64,000 nt of DNA from Ignelater luminosus. Taxonomy: Eukaryota; Arthropoda; Insecta; Coleoptera; Elateridae. Positions 1-10,900 of the stretch are shown piece by piece. Position numbers and translations under genes: made by a program. The notes below the pieces were generated by a model, which did not search any database, was not told the origin of the DNA, and was given only the letters and a program-made list of their open reading frames with translations. Within the stretch, counting starts at the first letter, position 1; each line of letters opens with the position of its first letter. The stretch covers positions 155,310-219,309 of the forward strand of contig VTPC01090903.1 in NCBI GenBank assembly GCA_011009095.1, written 5' to 3'.

Positions 1-2289
1 GATTGAAAAGTTGCTATTTGTATATTTGATTAAAGAACACATTTGAAAACCTCTTTGAAAATAATGGGAATAATGATTCTTATAGTTAGGATTGTCTTCT
101 TAGTTTGAAGGAAAATCAAAAGGAAGTTATTATATATATTCTCCATTTTCATACAAAACGAATCTGAAGAAACGTATTTAAATCAGTTAGAAAACACCTA
201 CTAAATTACCGTTTGTTGTTTTATAATATTGTTATAGTATTATCATTATTATTATTATCATTACGAGATTAGAAATTCGAGTGGAAAATATCCTTTAAGC
301 ACAGCCCGATATTCGAAACTTTATCTATACCGTAAAAGCAAGCTGTGTTTGCTTATCCTTCAGTTTTCACGAGAGACGAAGGACAAGGGCTCTAGAAATA
401 CCCCGTTTCTTAACAAGCGTATACACTTGGAGTTCTTCAATCAATACAAGAATTTCCACAAATGTCGTCTTTTATGAAATTTAAATTTTAAATATTTTTC
501 AATATGCCCTGCTTTCGTAATGTTAATACTTCGTGAAGTAGTTGTGCTCTCCCTTTCTATTTTGTTATGAAATTGATTTAGGAAAGCGAAGTAAGAGTGA
601 ATATTTAATTAAACTTTATTTGAATATTGTTTTCTCCTTTTCAGAAAATTCATTGATAGCATTCTCAAATCAATACATACTATTATGTTTAGATAATGTA
701 CATCGAGGTAAATAAAAATGTTTTTAAAACCTTTCCAGTAATGTTCTTGCTTAAAAAAATTAATGGAAACTGCGAGGCTCTATTACAATAGCTTCATTAC
801 ATATACAACAAAGAAATAAAAGAAAACAAAGTTTCTACACTAGGATACCTTTTCAATGCATAAAGATAAAAGCAAACCTCTCAGAGTAGGTTTAGATGTT
901 TTAAAGTAGGATAAAAAACGTATATTTCCGTGATCGTCGTTTGTTTTCCTTTTGAAGATATATTGTACGTATAAGGTGTCAATTTTATTATTGTAAACTT
1001 CAACCTTTACTAATAGACCGTACGCTTTCCAAACATTAAACCTTATGGAAAATCGAAAAACGTCAAAACAAATATTAAATGAAATTCTTGTAGCGTTTTG
1101 ATTAATCTTTAAATATTTTCTGTTATCTAATATATTGTGTACATCTTAATTTGTAGTAACATTTTGTTTCTAGGAGGAAAGAGAGTTACTTAAGGTATGT
1201 TTATGTATTCGTTTAAATAATTTAATTGCACTAGTATCTATTTGAGATTCCATCTAACAAAATACAGCAGACGTAACATGCATTTGTTCACATTGTTGAA
1301 CCTATTCCAAGACTATCATTTTATGCATCTTTTATTTCCTTTTCCAGCATTCTTCTGTTATCGATTCGTTTTTAAAAGGCGACAGTTTTATTTTGTATGG
1401 ACCACTATAACGTTTTTAATGGTGGTTTAGCGTTTTTCTTTTCCTTTTGTGAATACTTATCTTTAGCAATTTCTTTAACAATCTTCACGAGTTGCATTTT
1501 CAAACTTGTTAACTTCTCATGTGATCGTTTTACAGATTTTCGAGAAAGCGTATAATCTTCTTTAAACTATACCAGTATACAATTTCGAATCTTTGTTTTA
1601 TTTATTTTCTAGATAAAAATGTGTAGATTTGTTAAATACGCAACATCATAATGTAAATAGATGAAATATGAATATCTCTGAAACAAAAATTCTTGTTAAG
1701 ATTGTTTTGCACTCTTAATGTCCAAAAAAGTTTTCTAGAGCTTGAAAATGCCGAAAGCTGCTAGTTAAGTGGTGATTCAACACTGTATCAGAAGGAACCA
1801 ACATAAACTAACTATATCGAATGATAAAATGATTTTAATTTTCTGAACAAAATTTGAAAAAACTTAGTATACTTCATCAAAGACAAAAAAAATATAGAAA
1901 AATTAAGAAAGGCGTTTTAATTTGCAGGTTGCCATTAAACTGCAAAGAATCTCAGTTGGTGATTGTGGAAGAAACGCAGCCACGATTAGTTTCTCTTATT
2001 GCTCATAATTTAATATACCCTTCCAAATTGAGAAAGCTTTTCAAAAAGTGTTTAAAAAACTATCTAACACTTAAAATTAGGGAAAACCACCAAACGCTTT
2101 GTTGGTCTCAGAATAAGGAATGAGGTTTGTTTAAATCATCTTTGAAGTGTTAAATTCATTAAAAATGCTATCAAAAGTTACTTAAGTATGTCTTCTATAA
2201 TGCTAAATTTTATTGGGAGACAGTGATCTCTTCAAAAGTTTGAAAAACGCTACAGGGACAACACAATGTTTAATTGAATGTGCTAAATA
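1..2289. other. AT-rich DNA without recognisable gene
   Basis: The stretch is AT-rich with many homopolymer runs and a short TTA/ATT run near 238-262. The two longest open frames (62 and 89 codons, at 1242-1430 and 1854-2123) have low-complexity, Lys/Leu- or Phe-rich translations that match no family I know, and I judge them chance frames. I see no repeat ends, RNA gene or regulatory site here. Confidence 0.6.
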
Positions 2290-2605
2290 TAGTGTGTCCA
2301 CATTTTGATGCTCACTATTGGGATCTCGGAAATTGTAAGAGATACGAAGTCGGGAGTAAATTCTCTAAAACATCCTCTGCTGTTCTTTTCTATCTTTGCT
2401 CGTTCTTGAGATATGTTACTTTTAAAAAAATAAGATAATTTCGTTTTTAGCAAATATCTAGTAAGCCGTGAACTTTCTTGAAAAAACAAAAGCATAAGTA
2501 AACTGATCTCCAAAATAGCCAAAATTCTTCTAATTTAACCGACTTCGTATCTCTTACAATTTCCGAGATCCCAATAGTGAGCATCGAAATGTGGACACAC
2601 TGTAT
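2290..2605. mobile_element. Foldback MITE, Tc1/mariner type, 0.3 kb
   Basis: The two ends are inverted copies of each other. The left arm (about 2291-2350) begins AGTGTGTCCACATTTTGATG, and its reverse complement closes the element at about 2538-2604, with few mismatches over about 60 bp. Both ends are flanked by TA, the duplication typical of Tc1/mariner transposition. There is no coding capacity; the 79-codon minus-strand frame across it is a by-product. The right end lies directly against the next element, and the junction reads as the palindrome CTGTATATACAG. The ends resemble those of the larger foldback at 7674-8671, so both probably belong to one family. Confidence 0.85.
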
Positions 2606-2952
2606 ATACAGTGCGAACGCCGGCTGCAGAACGCTTTAAATAAAAGACTCTCTATGCATCTGAAGCTAAAATCCTCGGATACATCAACCTTTTATTTTTT
2701 TTTACCCCCACCCTTAACCCCAATGAGATCATCAATTTTCTTTTTAACGGCAACCCCTATTTTCATTACAGATTTTGATTCTCTTAAAAATTCTGCGTCT
2801 GACAAGCTTACAATTATGTCAGTGGTGTAACTACAAGCTGATTTATTCCATATAAAACAGTTTTAAATATTACACACAGAAACAAAATAACAATTACATA
2901 AAAATATCAAACTACAAAACATTAGAACTATCAAATTAAAAAATTTGAAAAA

Positions 2953-5060
2953 AATTAACTAGCAAACCCAGATATGCTTGATGTCCTATATTTAGGGCGA
3001 TATTTAAATTTGCCGCTCACAGGGATGAGTGAGTGGAACATAAAGTAAGTGTTTTTCACATAGCTGTTAAAAGGTGCTCTTGACCTGTGAATGCTAATTT
3101 GTAAATTTGAATTCCACAGTAGAATATTCTAAACAATATTTGTTAATCGTTTGTGTGCAAATATGGATGAAAAATATGCCGATTTTAGAATGCGTCTAGA
3201 TAGGTAGGTTTTAACATAAAATTCTATACTTTTTTGTTAAATAGAAAGAAAACTGATACATAATCAATAATTATAATGCAAACACGTGTGTAAACAAGAA
3301 AATTATTTTATTTAGAAATTATGAAGCTGTAACTTGAGACGTCCTATAGGTAGGACGTTAGAAGCACAGACTACGGTGGCTTGCTTTATCAAGAAAATTC
3401 ACTAAAGTTTTTTTAGGGGCTTAACCTTAGATGTCGTTCTAACTATTCCCAAAGAAGGTAACATTCTTCAAAATACCCCTAGGTATTCTCAAGTGGACAT
3501 GGTTATGTTACCTCCAACTAATGCAACCGGGCATATTACAGGCAAAGAAATAGTGAGATCATCAAATCTGTCAGCACCTGCTGAAATGCATTTAGATCAC
3601 CCTTGAGAGAATGATGATGATCTTATAAGTGAGTTTGATCTAGAAAATGAGATTTCTTTAGCACGCTTAATTACAAAAATTGCCTCACAGTCTAAAAAAA
3701 TAAAATAAAATATCATTAGGACGAAGATAACCTAACTTTCGATGAAACAAATTGGATAAACTCCGATAAAACAGAGGAAAGATCTCTAGTTGATTTATTT
3801 CAAAAGATATTTTCTGATTCTCTTATAGATCTTATAGTTACAATGTACCGGGAAAAGGAATCGGATGCCCATTTTGTCCTAGTATCAAATGCCCTTTCAA
3901 GGGATAGATTTGATTTCATTTTCTAATTCTCATCTGGTCAATAACAATAACATTGATGTACAAAACAGGTTTGCAAATGTACGCCCTCTTTTCAGACATT
4001 TGAATAACGTTTTTGTTGATGCGGCTCCTCTAATTGAATATCACAATATCACAGTCCTTATTAGTTATCACGTCCGTCATACCTGTAGGCAAGACATTCA
4101 TGGCAAACCCCTCAGATGTGGTTATAAAATTTAGATGGTTACGTAAATTGGACGGAACCGTATCAAGATGCTTGAACTCATGTTTCAAAGAAATACAAAG
4201 AGCATGGTGTAGGTGCTGGCGTTGTTCTTAATTACGTGGATGAATTGCAACAAAAGTGGCTTAATAAGGGTTTCCACATTTTTTTGATAACTTCTTTTGT
4301 TCGTTGAACCACTTTAACCTGTTAACCGAAAAAAATAATAGGGCCAATAAAACTATGCGCAAAACACGATTATTTTTACAAATGAGGCTAAACTAAAAAA
4401 GAACACCCGGTACCTATCAGTCCAAGCTACTAAAAGATGACAATATTGTCACTGTGATAATAATATTGTGACCATTTGCTCAAACTCTCTTGGTGTCAAT
4501 CCACTAGTTACTACAAAACGTTATTCTTACAAAGAAAAAAAACTACAGATTGAACAACGATTCATAATAAATATGTATAATAAAAATATAGGCAGAATCG
4601 ATAAGACGCGACGAAAATGCTAGCCTTACAGAACATCAGTAACAGGAAAAAAAGTGGTATTTTCTTTTGATAGCACACTGTCTTGATTTAGCGATTCATA
4701 AAGCTTGGCAGATTCATAAATACAAAAATGAAAAGTTGAACCACTTAGGGTTTAGAAGATAAATTGCACAGAATTTACTTCAGCGTAACAAGAAAGAACG
4801 GCATTCAGCAACGGGAAGACCCAGCAATAATGAGAACATTAGTATTCTCAAAGATAGTATTGGCCATTTTGTTATTTCCCAGGAGAAGCAAACCAAGTGT
4901 AGACTGCGTTATAGCCAACTACCACCAAGTGTCTTAAATGTGACATAGTACTCCACATGAAATGTTTTGTTATGTACCGTACAAAAACGTAGATAGTAGC
5001 ATGGCAAATTCCTAACGTCCTACATACAAGACAACCCTTTTCTTGAAAATTATGCTTTGT
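2953..5060 (+). mobile_element. Nested piggyBac-like element, approximate limits
   Basis: The limits are estimated. A TTAA stands at about 2953, followed by a block (about 2980-3020: GTCCTATATTTAGGGCG then AATTTGCCG) that recurs in inverted, diverged form at about 4999-5035 (seen from the other strand as GTATGTAGGACG then AATTTGCC). These look like subterminal inverted repeats on either side of the piggyBac-like transposase relic. A further copy of the GTCCTA/TAGGACG motif lies at 3340-3358. I could not fix a matching right-hand TTAA, so the right end could lie up to about 100 bp further on. Confidence 0.5.
3160..4990 (+). pseudogene. piggyBac-like transposase relic
   Basis: A transposase of the piggyBac/PGBD family (DDE catalytic core, DDE_Tnp_1_7) can be read across three frames but not as one ORF. 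At 3960-4135 the frame reads NRFANVRPLFRHLNNVF and then RHTCRQDIHGKPLRCGYKI, which matches the conserved block containing the first catalytic Asp (family pattern S-I-D-E-x-M then GKP-R-G-K). The SIDE motif itself is lost here. At 4215-4320 follow GAGVVLNYVDEL and FFDNFFCS, the second Asp region. At 4560-4780 the segment with SVTGKKWYF and LGFRR matches the family's C-terminal core, and 4860-4990 encodes a Cys-containing tail. Stops and frameshifts occur throughout, so the gene is dead. N-terminal traces begin near 3160 (MDEKYADF). Confidence 0.8.
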
Positions 5061-5229
5061 TTTTAGTTTCTTTCATTAAAATGTACTTTTGTTAAATGCA
5101 AATAAAGTGTTTTTAACAAACTATTATTTTAAAAATAAAAGTCTTCAGGCAAAAAGCAAGTCTTTGGATAAACTCGTTTGACACGTTGCGAACATTTCGA
5201 TAAAATTTGAATTATTAAAATAGATTTTA

Positions 5230-6190
5230 CTTTTAAGGTAACTTAAAACGCAAAAAAAGCCTAAAGGAGTGAGATTAGGAGACTGAGTTGATTACTCAAT
5301 TGCCCCTCGTCTTCCAATCCAGCGACCCAAAAACACTTCATTCAAATAGTCCATAACAGAAACACGTAATAGGAGAAGGGGTTGCTTCATTATGCTCGAA
5401 CCACAAACTAGTATTAGGAACATCAGGGTCTTCATCATCTAGATATAATTCAACTAGAGTAGAACGAGATGGTCTCTCAGAAGTTCTAAGTACTTTTTGC
5501 CTGTTAAAGGTTCTTCAATAAAATAGGGACCTAAAATTCGATTGCTAATAATGTCCGCCAAAACATTCAATTCTTCGGGATATTGAGTATGGGTCTCCAT
5601 TATCCAGTGTGGGTTTTAAGGTGCCCAATAGCGACAACTTTGTTTGTTAACCGTTAAGACAAAACGTCGCTTCCTCAGGAAAGATAATCTGGTTGACAAA
5701 ATCAGGGTTAGCATTACATCTTTCCATCATATTATCACAAAACTGAAGCCTACGGACAGGATAGTCCTGGTTTAGTTCTTGAACTAAATTTACCTTGTAC
5801 GGATGCCATTTATGGTTTTTTAAACACTTAACAATACACGTTTGACTAACATTATTATTAGCAGCCAGCACTCGAGTAGGCTGTGAGGATTTCCTTGCAC
5901 TTCTAACAGAATATTTAATTCCACATCTTGCGACACATGTAGGTGTTGTCGAGGATCACACCTAACATGCTCCCTTTCAGAAGAATCTCTTCCAATCTTG
6001 TTTACCGTAGAGCGTGTTATGGGAGTCTGATCGGAATATGTCATGTTTAATAAATTGCAGACTTCTTGAGTGTTCTTCGGTTAAATAACGCGCAATTTTA
6101 CATTAGATTAGTAGATAACGACACACAATGATAAAAGGATAGAAAATTGGGTACTGTTTGAAATTGTGAACTACAAAATTGTTTTTATAA
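5230..6190 (-). pseudogene. Tc1/mariner-like transposase relic
   Basis: Reading leftward from about 6190, fragments in several frames match the insect Tc1/mariner-like transposases with an N-terminal helix-turn-helix. TPITRSTVNKIGR (about 6030-5990) is the second-helix region. VSQTCIVKCLKNHKWHPYKV (about 5850-5790) is the linker before the catalytic core. NPDFVNQIIFPEEATFCLNG (about 5705-5647) is the block with the first catalytic residue, where the family normally has S-D-E-A/S-T-F; here the Asp is Pro. Further down (about 5390-5240) lies the eroded third-catalytic-residue region, usually P-R-S-P-D-L-T-P-L-D-F. At least four frame changes or stops make it inactive. It lies just inside the right TIR of the enclosing element, as expected for that element's own transposase. 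Confidence 0.8.
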
Positions 6191-6472
6191 TATTCGTCAA
6201 CTGCTTATTTACCTATTTTGATGATCTCTGAGACAATACCATTGTCCCCCCTCCATATCGCGTTCCTAGTTACGCCACTGACATAATTGTATGCTTCCTT
6301 TAATAAAAGATTGATGACGTCATCGCGCATAAGGGTGGGGGTAAAAAAAAGGAAAATAATTCGAATAGATTCTCCATTGGGTAATAAGACTGATGTATCC
6401 GAGGATTTTAGCCTCAGATGCACAGAGAATTTTTTATTTAAAGCATTCCACAGCCGTCGTTTGCACTGTATA

Positions 6473-7673
6473 ACTTTCTAACAGGGCTAATATAATCACA
6501 ACTATAACTTATTAAAATTTGATTGTTTCAAGATCATAGTCGGCTAAAGAAAAATCGTGAGTCACGGAAAATATCAAAGCATTTTCAAGCTTTTGTGATC
6601 GTCTTATTGTTCCCCAATTTAATAATGATTTTAACCCAAAACATAAATGAATATCTTACAATTCATATTCACACTACATATTGGCCCGCCTTAAAAACTA
6701 AATTTTGTAGACGGTTGGTTTCTTGCAATTATCAAAAAAAACTGTTTTTAGCTTTATAAACTAGTTCAGAACAGAAGTAAAAACCACCTGCTCGCTAATT
6801 CAAGGTCGGAGACAGGTGAGTCTGAACTACTACCAAAAGGTAGTAATGGCCTACTTTACGGTACAGCTAAATAAGAATTTAGCTGAAGTGTGTAACCGTA
6901 GTAGGGGTTGTTCTGGCGACAAGCGTTGCTTTCAATGCAGATTAAGCTCTCAACCAGAACTGCAAGACAAGTTACAAAATTGAATTTTTGAAGCTTAATC
7001 ACTACTCTACCTTAATATAGGCTTTGGAGATACTACGAGTAACAACGTCTTCGAATTACTATAACATGCTACAAAACTAAAATGTATGTGTATTAATAAT
7101 GCTAATTGGGCTTATACTAGTTACTTTTATGAGCTAATGGTGTTCTTACACGCTTTGTTTACTTTTGGTTGCTGCGCTGTCTGTCGCTGAATATCATCTT
7201 CGAATACTGATCTTTCTTTAACGAACCATAACACGCTTTGTTATCGTAAACCGTCACCGGACGAATTCACAAGAGCTTTATTATCCCGGCACGCTTTGAT
7301 ATTAGCAAAACTACTAATTGTAAGGTGAGACAATATATCCAGGACTGTATCTAATATGAACCTACAAATCAAAAAACGTCTAAACATTACAAACTCTTCT
7401 GAACGGAAAAAATATGTTTTTTGATCTGTAGAATGTCTGAATGAAACATTTCCGTGATAAGAGCTAGAATCCCTTTGAATTCTGTTAGAAATTGAATTAT
7501 TCCATTTAGGCTTCTACAATTCATTTCATTTATTGCATACATAACCTTGAAATATGTTTGACAAACTATAATGATAGTAACTTCTATTGCCACAATGCGT
7601 CTTTATAAAGTAATAGCGACCGTACTAGAAGATTTGTCATATGAATCTTATGTACGTCGTTAAATAATTCTAT
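6473..7673. other. No recognisable feature
   Basis: AT-rich DNA with slightly higher complexity at 6780-7330. Open frames are at most 78 codons and match nothing I recognise. No inverted or direct repeat pair stood out. Confidence 0.5.
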
Positions 7674-8671
7674 ATACAGTGTGTCCAAGGTAAGGATGCG
7701 CAGCATGGGGATCTTGAAAACGGTAAGAGATACAGCATCGGTTAAATGGGATGAAAGTTGGCTATTTATAGGAACTTTTTGTTGGCGTTTGCAAAATCTA
7801 GATATCTTGGATAGTGTCAGAGATATTTAAAAAAGGTAGATTTCTCGATTTTCGTTATTTTTTCTTTTATTTATTTGAAGGGATATCGGAAAACTAAGAT
7901 CACTTTTTCATTGTCACTTTCTGTTCTCTATTAAAATACACTAACAAAATTCCTGTATAACGTTTCGGTTTCGAGTAACAATCATCAACCACATATTTTT
8001 AAATAGGTGGAAAAACAATTGAACATTGTTTTGAATAGCTCTTGTTGTCATGATTCTAATGATGTAAACATGATCGTGTTATTTTGGTTTTGATTTTTTT
8101 GTGTTGAACGCTGCCGTGACCAACTGTAATAATTACTGTCCATATTTAAGATTTTGGTTGGGCACATGATTTTTGACATAACCCCAGAGGAAAGAAATCA
8201 GACGGTGTTAGATCAGGTGATCGTGCAGGCCAGGGTACTACAGAATGCATTAATTTATAGCATAAGAAATCAAAATAACAGTAGAATCCTGACAACAAGA
8301 GTTATTCAAAACAATTTTCAATTTGTTTTCCGCCTATTTAAAAAAATGAGATTGATGATGGTTACTTGAAACCGAAACGTTATACAGGAATTTTGTTAGC
8401 GTATTTTAATAGAAAACAAAAAGTGGTAATGGAAAAGTGGTTTTAGTTTTCTGATATCTCTTCAAATAAATAAAAGAAAAAATAATAACGAAAATCGAGA
8501 AATCTACATTTTTTTAAATATCTCCGAAACTATCCAAGACATCTAGATTTTGCAAACGCCAACAAAAAGGTCCTATAAATAGTCAACTTTCATCCCATTT
8601 AACTAATCCAGCATCTCTTACCGTTTTCAAGATCCCCATGCTGTGCATCCTTATCTTGGACACACTGTATA
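7674..8671. mobile_element. Foldback Tc1/mariner-type element, 1.0 kb
   Basis: About 390 bp arms are near-perfect inverted copies: 7674-8062 against 8278-8671, with outer ends TACAGTGTGTCCAAGGTAAG and its complement. They surround about 215 bp of unique DNA. The flank is TA on both sides. The arms carry shared blocks such as TATACAGGAATTTTG and GATTTTGCAAACGCCAACAA. The outer ends resemble the smaller foldback at 2290-2605 (GTGTCC, then GGGATCT, then GTAAGAGATAC). The unique centre holds a scrap of transposase on the minus strand, so this is probably an internally rearranged Tc1/mariner-type copy rather than an unrelated palindrome. Confidence 0.88.
8155..8240 (-). pseudogene. Transposase scrap in foldback centre
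   Basis: On the minus strand a short frame reads WPARSPDLTPSDFF, the signature around the third catalytic Asp of Tc1/mariner-type (DDE/DDD) transposases, followed after a one-base shift by LWGYVK. Nothing else of the gene remains. The plus-strand frame over the same bases (71 codons, 8154-8369) is a shadow of it. Confidence 0.75.
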
Positions 8672-10737
8672 AAGTAAAATATCTCAATAAACTAAACTCT
8701 GTCTTCTAATGGCATTTAATGAAAAAAATATTTAGCCTTAAATAGTGTTCCTATAACAGTCCATTAATGAATATTTAATACTGGAAATTCGATTTATTTG
8801 ATTTACACGTTTCAACGTCAACGGGGGACCGTTAAGATATTGCGTGACAGTAGGTAATTGTTTCTCGTGCATTCGATTACAAGATAATTATGAACATTAC
8901 TACAAAACAGAATTTAATTAAAACATCTAATGGATTACTGTTCTATTTCGGAGAAAGTGTTTGTGGTAACTGCGATCTGCAAACTGATGTAAAGTTAATT
9001 AACCCTTCATCACTATGTTCCCACGGTAATATTTGCAAAACCACTGACCCTTTGATCAAGATAAACAATGAAAATTACAGGAAGAATGTTTATTTATTTA
9101 AAGGGTTTAAAAGCATTTTCGTCAGATTAATTTATTTACTTCTTGTTTGATGTCTTCACATTTTCTGTTATGAAAGGCTTGTGAAAAACAAAAATGCAGT
9201 GGTACCACCGCACCTTCTACTACTCTTTCAAATCAATTACCAGCCCCATCAAAGAAACGTTTTGAACACAATTTAGCTAAACAAAAGGAAACAAAATTCT
9301 TTATTCAATGATTAAACGTTTATTGTCCTGGAAAAAAATGTTAAAAGAGTTGGTTCATGAAAGTACTTAAGGAAAATTCTTTCTATATTTACTGTTATAG
9401 CTTCCTTTCATCAAGTTCTTATCTTATTATAAGTATGTACAAATATCTTTGCGTTATTTATATCCGTGCTCTTTAAATGATTCATTCGTTAAACGTTTTT
9501 TTTTAGAACAGAGTTTTATGAAGTTATTCCTTTCATGTTTCAGTGACGTCTGTTATTGAAAAATTCTTTATTACTTATCATTTTTGATACTGTATTATGT
9601 GTTACTGTTATTGCTTTTTATCTTTAGTGACTGTATTTACTTTATTTTTCCTTATATTCGTAATAACATTCTTGAAACACCTAAACTTTTGATTTTATGT
9701 ATATCGTGTTTTTTTAAAAGCGAAATTTTCTGCCTTTACTTTAAACGAAGTTCTGTGTGTGCAACGGTTGTTTTAAAATAACTGAGGGTTTCGTTTAAAA
9801 AATAAAATATCCAAGTTAATTGTAATTCAGCACATTCTCTTTTTGAAATTGCTATTGTAATCAAATTACTAAAGGAAATTGATTCAAAGAAATTAAATTC
9901 AAACTGAAAAACTTCTTAATAAATCTTAATCTGAATAATGATTGTGTATTTATGCTGTATGTTTCTAAAATTATCTAATAATGGTAAAATATTTGAAATT
10001 TTGTTTTTTTTCATTTTCAAAACATACCTTTAGGTGATGAACTAAACGCTTTAATTTGACCGGATCTGGCATGCTTTATTTGACTAGGATAAAATAAACA
10101 CAACGTCTATAATAACAGTCAGATTAATCAATATGCCATACACATAACAAGCTACCAGGGCTGATGATAAAGTTTCTCACATCTTAACAGCAATATAAGA
10201 ACTGGATGTTGTGTTTAGTTTGGATTAGGTCGAAGTTTCTCAAATGTTACGTTTACTTTATGCCTATATGCCACGTTACATTTTATACCTAGCTGTTCTT
10301 AACAACATGTGGAATACCAATGGGTTTATACAATTAGTCTCAAAAAACTGTGCAATAGCTTTTAATTGGCTTAGTACTGAAAGTTCTGATTCTAAAGTTG
10401 AACTTTGGTGATGATTTAGTTTGTGATCTTATTTTCATTTCAACGAAGACTAATTAATGTAGGATGTTTGAAGGTTTGTTACTTTTTTTACAGACTGTCA
10501 AACGAGCATCAGTAGGCGTAAACTGCATTTTACCGCTCTAGGGCGGTCTTTAGGTACTTTAAACCCCTGATGATATAAGATTTTTTTCGGATAATACATA
10601 AATATTGTACTTACTGGCGTAAAATGCTTGGATGGGTTTCATCGTAAACTCTCCACAACTCGCTCTTACTCTTAATACAAAAATAATTATTTTATCTTAA
10701 ATGTTGTCAGGCATCTAGAAACAGATTATGTCGATTT
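8672..10737. other. No recognisable feature
   Basis: AT-rich DNA. The longest frame (86 codons at 8890-9150) has a complex-looking but unrecognised translation with four cysteines in its middle; with no start context, splice signals or family match I leave it unassigned. No element ends found. Confidence 0.5.
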
Positions 10738-10900
10738 AGGGCCGTAGCTAGGGGAGAGTAAGACAAGCAATGTCCACCCTAGAAAATATTCTGCCCGCTC
10801 TAAGATAATAGAGAAGGAGTAGTAACATGTATTTCTGCATTTTAATTGCCCTACCCTATTTTATTTGTCCGCTCAAGCTTTTTCTTCTGGCTACGGCCCA
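10738..10900. mobile_element. Small hAT-like MITE
   Basis: The segment starts GGGCCGTAGCTAGGGG and ends in the inverse, CTGGCTACGGCCC, giving imperfect inverted ends of about 13 bp around about 160 bp of non-coding DNA. Ends of the type C/GGGCCGTAGC are common in hAT-derived elements. I could not see an 8 bp target duplication, so the assignment rests on the ends only. Confidence 0.5.

Larger units (their letters stand above)
2606..6472 (-). mobile_element. Tc1/mariner-type transposon with long TIRs, 3.9 kb
   Basis: The ends are long terminal inverted repeats of roughly 230 bp: about 2607-2830 matches the reverse complement of about 6240-6472. Both start TACAGTGC and share blocks such as CTAAAATCCTCGGATACATC, with substitutions and one indel of about 30 bp. 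The flanks are TA. Inside are a minus-strand Tc1/mariner-like transposase relic next to the right TIR and a plus-strand piggyBac-like relic in the left and middle part. I take the TIRs and TA flanks to belong to the Tc1/mariner element and the piggyBac to be a later insertion. The alternative, that the TIRs mobilise the piggyBac, is less likely because no TTAA borders the TIRs. Confidence 0.75.

Noticed and set aside
2607..6472. TIRs assigned to the piggyBac-like gene
   Set aside because: They are bordered by TA and not TTAA, and start TACAGTG like the other Tc1/mariner-type elements in this window.
8890..9150. 86-codon frame with four cysteines as a small secreted or zinc-binding protein
   Set aside because: No signal peptide, no family match and no splice or start context; length is within chance expectation for the window.
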